Assembly: GCA_938084085.1 (NCBI GenBank)
Contig: CALKDV010000009.1
Coordinates: 1 to 7,545, forward strand
Source of the DNA: an uncultured Nannocystaceae bacterium
GTDB lineage: Bacteria > Myxococcota_A > Polyangia > Nannocystales > Nannocystaceae
Reading direction: 5' to 3'
Length of the DNA stretch: 7,545 nt
A model generated the notes under the pieces. It was not told the DNA's origin, did not search any database, and saw only the letters and a program-made list of their open reading frames with translations. Within the stretch, counting starts at the first letter, position 1; every line of letters starts with the position of its first letter. A program made the translations under genes and the position numbers. Of the stretch, positions 1-6,124 are shown piece by piece.

Positions 1-1682
1 TCGGCTTGTTCGACTGGGTGCAGTTGGACCTGGGCATCCCCATGGTCATCTACCAGGAGGGCACCACCGCGAACACCACCCTCTCCTCCACGCTCCGCGC
101 CACCGGCATCGGTGACGTGCGCACGGGCCTCAAGGGCACGATCCTCCGAACCCCCGCCCGTGGGTTCGGACTCGGCCTGTCCCTCGACGTCACCTTCCCC
201 ACCGGGACCCGCTCGGCCTTGCTCGGAGAGGCGGGTGCTACCTACGCCCCGCAGGTGCTGTTGGAATATCGCTTCGGGGGGGGCATCGAGACGGCGCTCA
301 ACCTCGGCTACTACGTGCGCCCCGACGTCACCGTGGGCTCGGTCACCTTGGCCGACTCGCTCACCTTGCGCGGCGCGGCGCGTCTCCCTTTTGGACCGCG
401 TAAACAGGGGGCGGTGATGATTGAGGCCGACGGCTCGGTCGGTGTGATCGACGGGTCGCAGCGACCGCTCATGCTCCGCGGCGGTGCGCGCTGGCGTTTT
501 GCCAACGGCATGCTCGTCGGGCTCTATGCGGGAGGCGCGGTGATTCAAGCGTTCGGACTCCCCGACGTGGAGGGCATGCTTAATGTGGGCTGGGCTCCCC
601 CCGGAAGGCTCGGTCGTGAGATCCCGTTTAAGGGGAACCCCACCCCCTCTGCCCTCACCCTGGCACGGCGACACGACCGCATCTTGCAGCGCAGGGCCAT
701 GCAGGTCCCCCAGCGCACGGCCACCCCCGACGACCTCGACGCTGACGGCCTCCTCGCCGCCAACGACCGCTGCCCCAACGTGGCCGAGGACCTCGACAAC
801 TTTGAAGACGATGACGGATGCCCCGAGCTCGACAACGATCGCGACGGCGTCCGCGACGTCCTCGACATGTGCCCCAACGCCCCCGAGGTCGTGAACGGCT
901 GGGCCGACTGGGATGGGTGCCCCGACCGGCGCATCGACGCCGCCACCGGCCAAAGCTCCACAGTCTTCGACCCCAACGTGGCCTTGCCACAGATCTCGTT
1001 TGAGGGTGACCAAGATGTGCTGGGTGAAGAGGCGCTCGCCCAAGTCGACGCCTTCATCGCGTTGCTGCAGCTCAACCCCTGGCTCGGCCGGGTCGACTTG
1101 GCGGTATCTGTCAACGTCGCCACAGTGAAAGACGCAGAGATCGCGCTGGCCGCCCGCCGCAAAGCCCACCTCGACGAACAGCTCGCGGCGCGGGGACTCT
1201 CTCGCCGGCGCTACCGCTTCGTCCGACCGCGGGCCGTCACCAAGGGGATCGCGCAGGCCGTTCATTTCGAGACCGCGGACGTGGCGACGGGGCTGCGTCC
1301 GGTGGGCTCGACAGACGCGGAGTTCACCATGGTCATGGAGGCGGCGGTCCAAGAAGAACTCAGTCGCCGCCGCGCCGAGCCGTCAGACGCCTCGACCGTT
1401 GCGCCCGCGCCCACGCCATCCGAACCCGGCTCCGAGCCCGCTGCACCCCCCGAACAAACACCAGCCGTGCAATCCACAGCGGGTGACGACACCTCGCAAT
1501 CCGCCCCAGACACACCGGCCCCCACCGACGCGGCACCTCCAGCGGGATCGCCCAGCACGCCAGCCCCCGCAAATGATCCCCGCCCCCCCGACGCCGAAGC
1601 CGACGTGCCTCAGCCGACCGCGCCGCTCTTCGATCCTCCTGTGCAACGACCCAAGATTCCGCTGCCGGGACCGCCGGGATAG
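1..1682 (+). CDS. OmpA-family outer-membrane protein with TSP3 repeats (5' end missing)
   Basis: Partial gene: the frame is open to the left edge (first full codon at base 3), so the true start and signal peptide lie outside the window; at least 559 residues remain. Numbering from the TTG at base 6, residues 1-200 read as an outer-membrane beta-barrel with alternating strands and motifs such as GDVRTGLKG and LSLDVTFPTG, a style seen in myxobacterial OmpA-family proteins. Residues about 242-308 carry aspartate-rich thrombospondin type 3 repeats (DLDADG, DNDRDG, DWDGCPD, with paired DxCP/DGCP cysteines), which normally bind calcium. Residues about 329-405 resemble an OmpA C-terminal domain in pattern (ISFEGDQDVL, then an ARRKAHLDEQLAARGL helix) but lack the usual GHTD motif. 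Residues about 459-558 are a Pro/Ala/Thr-rich tail. Likely role: outer-membrane structure or an envelope link. The family call is good; the exact function is unknown. Confidence 0.82.
   Translation, partial: GLFDWVQLDLGIPMVIYQEGTTANTTLSSTLRATGIGDVRTGLKGTILRTPARGFGLGLSLDVTFPTGTRSALLGEAGATYAPQVLLEYRFGGGIETALNLGYYVRPDVTVGSVTLADSLTLRGAARLPFGPRKQGAVMIEADGSVGVIDGSQRPLMLRGGARWRFANGMLVGLYAGGAVIQAFGLPDVEGMLNVGWAPPGRLGREIPFKGNPTPSALTLARRHDRILQRRAMQVPQRTATPDDLDADGLLAANDRCPNVAEDLDNFEDDDGCPELDNDRDGVRDVLDMCPNAPEVVNGWADWDGCPDRRIDAATGQSSTVFDPNVALPQISFEGDQDVLGEEALAQVDAFIALLQLNPWLGRVDLAVSVNVATVKDAEIALAARRKAHLDEQLAARGLSRRRYRFVRPRAVTKGIAQAVHFETADVATGLRPVGSTDAEFTMVMEAAVQEELSRRRAEPSDASTVAPAPTPSEPGSEPAAPPEQTPAVQSTAGDDTSQSAPDTPAPTDAAPPAGSPSTPAPANDPRPPDAEADVPQPTAPLFDPPVQRPKIPLPGPPG
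729..929 (+). repeat. Thrombospondin type 3 repeat segment (protein-level repeats)
   Basis: Within the OmpA-family gene, three Asp-rich units with the pattern D-x-D-x-D-G followed by DxCP or DGCP encode a rigid, probably calcium-binding linker between the barrel and the periplasmic domain. The repeat is clear in the protein but diverged at DNA level. Confidence 0.75.
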
Positions 1683-1686
1683 CCCC

Positions 1687-4600
1687 TCATCGTACGACCG
1701 GTGGCACCGCGACGGCGCCCTCTACGTGCGACGTGGCGCTTCGATAGACCCACCGCTCCGTGATCCCCTCCACGCCGTACGCGTCCCGCGCTTGCACCAC
1801 GATCTTGTTGGAGCCGAGAGCAAGCGGCACGCTCACCTCGAACGGCACCGTCGTCCGAACGAGCTTGGCAGGGCGCTTGGAATCGCGGGCCGGAACGGAC
1901 AGCAACGGCACCGCCGCGTCGTCCGTGGGCGTGGACGCCGAACGATACAACACCTTGCGCACCGGCAGCGCCGGGTCCGTGGGCTCCACGTGCACGGTCA
2001 CGTCGCCCACACCCACCGCGTGCGTAGCGGCACCGCGGAGGGTGACATTGTTGGCGTCGGTGGTGGTCGCGAGCGCGTCCACCGTCACCACAGGTGGAGC
2101 CACGAGGGGCGCCCCCTTGAGGTCGGTGAGCCGACCTCCGTTTGTCGCCTCAAGTACGTCGAGCGGCACCCAGAGCCTGCGGCGAGCGGGGCCCCGAACG
2201 CCAAGCCATCGTCCGTGGATGACCTCGCCTCGCACGACGGAATCACGCGGCACCTCCATCACCTGCACGGCGTCGGCGTGGGCGCCAGCGTAGAGTCGGG
2301 CGCTCTCCGCGACCACCCGATATTTCCCCTTCGCGGGGGTGCGCGCCGGCGTAGACGCGGGCGCCACCGGCAGACGAATCTTCGCGTTGGTGCTCTCTCG
2401 AAGGTGCGCATCCCCGACAAATAGATCGAGTTCCATCCCCTTCCCCGCCACGGCCTTGGGTGAGACGCTGAGCCCGAAGGCCCCAGAAACGCGGCCCCCG
2501 GAGCGTACACTCCCTAGCGAGACGTTGCCCTCTTCAAGAAGCCCCTGAACGCCGCTGTGATTGTTGAGGATGACCCGCGTATCCACGGACTTGCCTGCGC
2601 CGACATTGGTCGCGCTGAACGCGATGAGCACGCGCTCCCCCGGCTGCAACACGCCGTCTCCATTACCCGCCACCTCAAACGGCACGTCCACCGGAAACCG
2701 AGGCTTCGGTCGCTTGGGACTTTTGCGAACCAGCGCGGGGTCGTCCATCACCCACCAGTCAAACTCAAACCGTGGCCGCGGGCGTCCTTGCACCACGAGG
2801 TCAACCTCGGCGCTCGTTCGCGCCGCCGGCCCCTCATTTTGCCAAAGCTCCACCGTGAGGCGTTCCACCAAAGACGCGTCCCAGGGCATAACCTGAAGCT
2901 CGATGCGACGCTTGATCCGCGAGTTGGCTGGCACCTCGCCGATTAAGAACTCGATGCCGTCAAGCTCATCGAGCGGGCAATCGGTCACCAGTCGTACGCG
3001 GCGCGCGGCGGTCGTGCCCTTGTTGTGCACCTCAAAATACAGCTGAAACGGCTCACCGCTCTTGATGCCACCCTTGGCGTCAATCCAAGCCTGCAGGTCC
3101 AGCGGGGGCCTCTCGCTCCCCTCGGGAGCGCGAGTCCAGTCCACCTTTTGCTTGGCGAGGCCCGCCTCAATCTTCACGCGTTGCGCGTCGCGAGCCTGGG
3201 GCACGAAGGTCTCCAACGCCGCGCGCCTCGCCTCCTCGCCCGAATGGGGCTCTAGAGCCTCCGCCAGCGATCGCGCGATGCGAACCTCCGCATCGACCAT
3301 GTAGTCCTTCACCTCTTCGCTCATGCTCGCGTTCGCCTCCACCTCCCCCGCGTCGTCGAGGTAGCGGACAAGGGGACCCTCGGGTACCGCGAAGGCGTCG
3401 GCGCCCTCATCGTGCACCGAGGACGGCAAAAACGAGGTCTGGTAGCGCTGCCGCCACCGCACAAAGCGCTCGCGGTCGTAGTAGCGCACCACCCCGGCGA
3501 GCTCCGAGAGCTGCACCGGCAGCAAGGTCACCTGCGGGCGCACTCCGACGGCGTTGATCTTGCGATCGCCCGCCACGCGATACTCCGCGATGGTCATTTT
3601 GAGGGCGAGATCGTCGCCGTAGGGCGTGGCCTCGCGGAGCATCTGAACCGTCCCCTTGCCAAACGACGTGCGACCCACGACCGCAGCCCGCCCGAGATGC
3701 TTGAGAGAGCCAGAGACGATCTCGGAGGCGGAGGCGCTCTGCTCATCGATGAGCACGACCAGCGGGAGGTCTTGCGCCACAGCCATCGCACGGGTTGCGC
3801 GCTCCACCTCGGTCCCGTCCGCGGAGTGCACGAGCACGAGGTCGCCCACGTCTACAAACTGATCGACCACCGCTGTGGCTTGACTGAGCAGGCCGCCCGA
3901 ATTGCCGCGCAAATCGAGCAACAGACCGCGCAGCCCCTCTCGCTCCGCGCTCTCTTGTTGCAGCGCCTCGATCGCCTCCACCATACGCTCGGTGGTGTCC
4001 GCTTGAAACGACATCAGCCCCACGTAGCCGATGTCCCCGGGCAACAGCACGCGGCGCGTGGTCGGCAGCCGAATCTTCCCCCGGGTGATCGTGAGATTGA
4101 GATAGGCGCCATCACGGATGACACGCACCGTCACATCGACGCCCACGGGGCCACGCAAGAGCTGCTGCGCGTCCACAGTGCGCATATTCACCGTGGACTG
4201 ACCGTCGATCTTCACCAAAAGATCACCGTCCTCCGCGCCCGCTTTCTCGGCGGGTGAATCGGGCAGCACACGCCGAATGAGGATGCGTCGATCGAAGGAA
4301 CGAATTTCCGCACCGATACCGCCAAAGTGCCCCCTCGTCTTCACACCGAGATCTTCCGCGGCCTCCGGAGGCAGCAGCACCGTGTGTGGGTCGAGGGGCG
4401 CGAGGAGGCCGTCAATGGCCGCATACTCGAGCTTGTGCAGCTCTTCGTCTTGCAAGTTGAGCACCTCCTGCGCAAACGAGAGCGCCAAGGCCACGACATC
4501 TGAGGCCTCTACCGTGGTGGTGGGAGGGTCAAACTCAATGCGCCGTCGCTCTGCCTCGACCGTCATCACGAGGCTGTCGCCTTCCAGCACGCCACTGATC

Positions 4601-4911
4601 TCGGGCGCGTGGCCCTCGAGCGCCCGAAGCGTCGACTCCAGCTGGCGCCGGAGATCGAAGCGTTCTCGATCGTAGTAATCGACGTCGATGAGATACGCCG
4701 ACCACGTCAGCAGCGGGAATGGCCGGGTGTCGAGCTTGAGCCGCTCCTCGAGCGAAGGCGTGGGTGTTTCTGCGACCGCGGCGGCCGCGTCCCGTTGGGC
4801 GGCGGCGTCCGCTGCCGTATCTGCCTTTCCGAGCTTTGAACTCAGGGAGGCTTCGCCGCAGCCCATCGCCCCCAACAAAATCGCGCAGAGCACATAGCGC
4901 AGCGTTCGCAC
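1687..4911 (-). CDS. S41 (C-terminal processing) protease lipoprotein with PDZ domain and long multidomain tail
   Basis: A 1074-residue carboxyl-terminal processing protease of the CtpA/Prc type. The GTG start at 4911 gives a lipoprotein signal peptide (hydrophobic core from about residue 6, lipobox AMG-C18), implying a lipid-anchored periplasmic enzyme. Residues 165-200 hold the family's LDPHTVLLPP and GHFGGIG motifs, about 196-275 a PDZ domain, and about 290-465 the peptidase core (DLRGNSGGLL; SASASEIVSGSL; GRTSFGKGTVQ). The catalytic set is complete: Ser394, Lys419 (25 residues later, as in E. coli Prc and B. subtilis CtpB) and Gln423. Known CtpA-type enzymes end soon after the core; here roughly 600 more residues follow: a helical linker, two CARDB/Ig-like domains (about 600-710 and 735-850, the second with GNGDGVLQPGE), a bacterial SH3-like segment (about 862-922) and a last Ig-like domain (about 935-1057). 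The frame stays open another 223 codons upstream, but that part lies antisense to the next gene and has no family features. The S41 call is very sure; the tail domains are by pattern only. Confidence 0.92.
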   Translation of the reverse strand: MRTLRYVLCAILLGAMGCGEASLSSKLGKADTAADAAAQRDAAAAVAETPTPSLEERLKLDTRPFPLLTWSAYLIDVDYYDRERFDLRRQLESTLRALEGHAPEISGVLEGDSLVMTVEAERRRIEFDPPTTTVEASDVVALALSFAQEVLNLQDEELHKLEYAAIDGLLAPLDPHTVLLPPEAAEDLGVKTRGHFGGIGAEIRSFDRRILIRRVLPDSPAEKAGAEDGDLLVKIDGQSTVNMRTVDAQQLLRGPVGVDVTVRVIRDGAYLNLTITRGKIRLPTTRRVLLPGDIGYVGLMSFQADTTERMVEAIEALQQESAEREGLRGLLLDLRGNSGGLLSQATAVVDQFVDVGDLVLVHSADGTEVERATRAMAVAQDLPLVVLIDEQSASASEIVSGSLKHLGRAAVVGRTSFGKGTVQMLREATPYGDDLALKMTIAEYRVAGDRKINAVGVRPQVTLLPVQLSELAGVVRYYDRERFVRWRQRYQTSFLPSSVHDEGADAFAVPEGPLVRYLDDAGEVEANASMSEEVKDYMVDAEVRIARSLAEALEPHSGEEARRAALETFVPQARDAQRVKIEAGLAKQKVDWTRAPEGSERPPLDLQAWIDAKGGIKSGEPFQLYFEVHNKGTTAARRVRLVTDCPLDELDGIEFLIGEVPANSRIKRRIELQVMPWDASLVERLTVELWQNEGPAARTSAEVDLVVQGRPRPRFEFDWWVMDDPALVRKSPKRPKPRFPVDVPFEVAGNGDGVLQPGERVLIAFSATNVGAGKSVDTRVILNNHSGVQGLLEEGNVSLGSVRSGGRVSGAFGLSVSPKAVAGKGMELDLFVGDAHLRESTNAKIRLPVAPASTPARTPAKGKYRVVAESARLYAGAHADAVQVMEVPRDSVVRGEVIHGRWLGVRGPARRRLWVPLDVLEATNGGRLTDLKGAPLVAPPVVTVDALATTTDANNVTLRGAATHAVGVGDVTVHVEPTDPALPVRKVLYRSASTPTDDAAVPLLSVPARDSKRPAKLVRTTVPFEVSVPLALGSNKIVVQARDAYGVEGITERWVYRSATSHVEGAVAVPPVVR

Positions 4912-5073
4912 GGCCGGAGCATAGCCGCTCCGATACGGATGGGTTCCCCGTCCATATATATATTTATACGCACCAATATCTACTAATTGCAGCCTATGGG
5001 GACGCGGGAGAAGTCCAAGTGTAGAGAAGTACAGGTGTTCCCATGTGGCATAAAAGACGCACTCAACAGGGGT
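4912..5073. promoter_or_regulatory. Divergent intergenic region with AT-rich core, probable promoters for both lipoprotein genes
   Basis: A 162-base gap between head-to-head genes. Bases 4954-4968 form a strikingly AT-rich block (five AT dinucleotides followed by TTTATA) in an otherwise GC-rich window. Read on the minus strand it contains TATAAA at 4968-4963, a plausible -10 element placing transcription start roughly 45 bases before the protease GTG; the matching -35 is poor. No clear -10/-35 pair could be fixed for the plus strand. Promoter function is inferred from composition and gene orientation. Confidence 0.4.
4915..4932 (-). promoter_or_regulatory. Stem-loop overlapping the ribosome-binding region of the S41 protease gene
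   Basis: A perfect 6-bp stem (CGGAGC / GCTCCG, 6-base loop) ends 3 bases before the GTG at 4911. The GGAG inside the left arm (4931-4928, minus strand) is the only good Shine-Dalgarno-like sequence nearby, so folding would hide it. It sits 5 bases before an out-of-frame ATG (4922) and 16 bases before the in-frame GTG. The structure is seen directly; a regulatory effect is inference. Confidence 0.4.
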
Positions 5074-5562
5074 GTGGCAGCACGTACTGGCCAGATTTTG
5101 TCCTTTCTCGTCCCTATCGCCTTGTTGGCTGCGGGATGCGCCGATGCCCCCGTGTATTCGGTGAGTCTGCAAGCCAACGGCCAAAACGCGGCTCCCAACG
5201 AAATGGCCTTTGCGGTCACCTCTCCGCAGGCCGGTAAGGCCTCCCCCATCGCCGCCCGTCTCGGCGTCCCCGACGAACAGGGACAACCGCAACAGTACTT
5301 TGAGCTCGGCGAGCCCATCGTGCTGCGACTGGCCTCGGATCTTTCGGACGCCGACGCGCTCCATAGCGAGGTTGTGTGGACCTCGGCAGACGCGCGCCTC
5401 GTCACCAGGCCCGCGCGGGACGACGCGAGCACGGAGGTCGTTGCCGTGCTTCCAGAGGCCTCCGCGACAGCGGGGCGCTGGACGGTGGAGGTGAACCATC
5501 CAAGGCTCGCCGAGGGCGGGCCATTGCTGCGTAACTTTGAGGTCCTCCGGGTCAGCAAGTAA
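5074..5562 (+). CDS. Small lipoprotein of unknown function
   Basis: A 162-residue product if the GTG at 5074 is used. That start gives a textbook lipoprotein signal: short basic n-region (AARTGQ), hydrophobic ILSFLVPIALLAAG, and a perfect LAAG-C lipobox with Cys22 as the lipidated residue. The mature part (about 140 residues) is probably beta-rich, ending in a strand pattern like GRWTVEV ... LRNFEVLRV that recalls Ig-like or DUF2914-like C-termini, but I cannot assign a family. The start is uncertain: AGGGG lies only one base before this GTG. In-frame alternatives are GTG 5035 (GAGAAG 5 bases upstream) and ATG 4996 (no ribosome site), both giving a long n-region. It is divergent from the S41 lipoprotein protease, so an envelope role is likely and a partnership with the protease is possible. 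Not recognised by name. Confidence 0.7.
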   Translation: MAARTGQILSFLVPIALLAAGCADAPVYSVSLQANGQNAAPNEMAFAVTSPQAGKASPIAARLGVPDEQGQPQQYFELGEPIVLRLASDLSDADALHSEVVWTSADARLVTRPARDDASTEVVAVLPEASATAGRWTVEVNHPRLAEGGPLLRNFEVLRVSK

Positions 5563-5688
5563 GCGCGCTCTCCGCCACACCCCCGACGCTCGCGGGATGT
5601 CAGCGCCTGACGACGTTTTTGACGTGGCCAGACGTTCCCAAGGTCGATCGTGGATCTACGGCGGCGAACCCCGTAGGATCCCCCCAAC
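5563..5688 (+). promoter_or_regulatory. Upstream region of the TerB-like gene with inverted and phased direct repeats
   Basis: This gap holds a perfect dyad GTCAG-CGC-CTGAC at 5599-5611, immediately followed by three GACGT direct repeats at 5612, 5621 and 5631, that is, about one helical turn apart. A TTGACG, a good -35 candidate, overlaps the second repeat (5619-5624), but no convincing -10 follows at normal spacing. AGGA at 5675-5678, ten bases before the ATG, is the likely ribosome site. The arrangement looks like an operator for the downstream pair; this is inference. Confidence 0.35.
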
Positions 5689-6042
5689 ATGAATCCTGAA
5701 GAAGTAGAAGTGTTTGCGCGGGGGCTTTACTACCTCGCGGATGTGGACGGCATCGACGAACGAGAGACCAACCTCATCAAGGAGTTTCTAAGTGAGTCGG
5801 GGAGCGAGCTGACCCTCGAAAACCTCGGTGGAAAGTTCCACCCACTCGAGGCCGCGATGATCCTCGAGTCCACGTACAAGCGGCGCTTTTTCATGCGCGC
5901 CGCCATGGCCCTCGTCCGCGCCGACGGCACGTTCAGCGCCGAGGAGCGCAAGGCCATGGGCGCCTTCGCCGACGCGTTTGGACTCAGCAACCAGGAATTC
6001 GGCGAAATTGAGCAGAGCGCCAGCGCCGAGGCCCTGAAATAA
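5689..6042 (+). CDS. TerB-like domain protein
   Basis: A 117-residue, probably cytoplasmic, all-helical protein without signal peptide or membrane segment. It matches the TerB/TerB-like fold (tellurite-resistance TerB family) along its whole length, with two related acidic motifs: DVDGIDERE at residues 18-26 and ADGTFSAEE at 78-86. In this family these duplicated D-G-x-x-x-x-E motifs are the conserved, likely metal-binding, positions. The ATG start is supported by AGGA ten bases upstream. It lies 82 bases before the SPFH-SHOCT gene on the same strand, so the two may be co-transcribed. No other ter gene (TerC, TerD, TerZ) is present, so actual tellurite resistance should not be assumed; stand-alone TerB-like proteins are often linked to membrane-associated stress modules. 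The domain call is fairly sure; the function is not. Confidence 0.78.
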   Translation: MNPEEVEVFARGLYYLADVDGIDERETNLIKEFLSESGSELTLENLGGKFHPLEAAMILESTYKRRFFMRAAMALVRADGTFSAEERKAMGAFADAFGLSNQEFGEIEQSASAEALK

Positions 6043-6069
6043 ATCCTTCGACCGCGGGGTATCTACCAA

Positions 6070-6085
6070 GCGGGGGGCTCCCCGC
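6070..6085 (+). promoter_or_regulatory. GC-rich stem-loop between the TerB-like and SPFH genes
   Basis: GCGGGG and CCCCGC form a perfect 6-bp stem around a GGCT loop. The nearest T-run (6103-6107) starts 17 bases past the stem, too far for a classic intrinsic terminator, so this may be a transcript-processing or attenuating structure between two co-transcribed genes, or chance in GC-rich DNA. Confidence 0.3.
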
Positions 6086-6124
6086 ACACTCCCGCACAAC
6101 CCTTTTTGAGAAACGAGCAACGTC

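Noticed and set aside
276..283. Run of eight G in the OmpA-family gene as a phase-variation tract or sequencing error
   Set aside because: The barrel reading frame is consistent on both sides of the run, so there is no sign of a frameshift; a run of eight is weak evidence for phase variation in such GC-rich DNA.
1399..2424. Plus-strand 341-codon open frame spanning the convergent junction
   Set aside because: Pro/Arg/His-rich, no domain, and it overlaps two well-supported genes in the wrong frames.
3412..4257. Plus-strand 281-codon open frame inside the S41 gene
   Set aside because: His/Arg/Leu-rich translation typical of an antisense shadow; the opposite strand encodes the conserved PDZ and peptidase motifs.
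4912..5580. Upstream extension of the S41 frame by 223 codons on the minus strand
   Set aside because: It lies antisense to the small lipoprotein gene and its upstream region, has no protease-family features, and would bury the lipoprotein signal peptide starting at GTG 4911 in the middle of the protein. A long open antisense frame is common in GC-rich DNA.
4983..5690. Minus-strand 235-codon open frame over the small lipoprotein gene
   Set aside because: Composition is Ser/Arg/Ala-rich without recognisable domains, and it is antisense to a gene with a clear signal peptide and lipobox; treated as a shadow.
5689..6042. Tellurite resistance operon
   Set aside because: Only a lone TerB-like domain is present; no TerC, TerD, TerZ or other ter genes are in the window.
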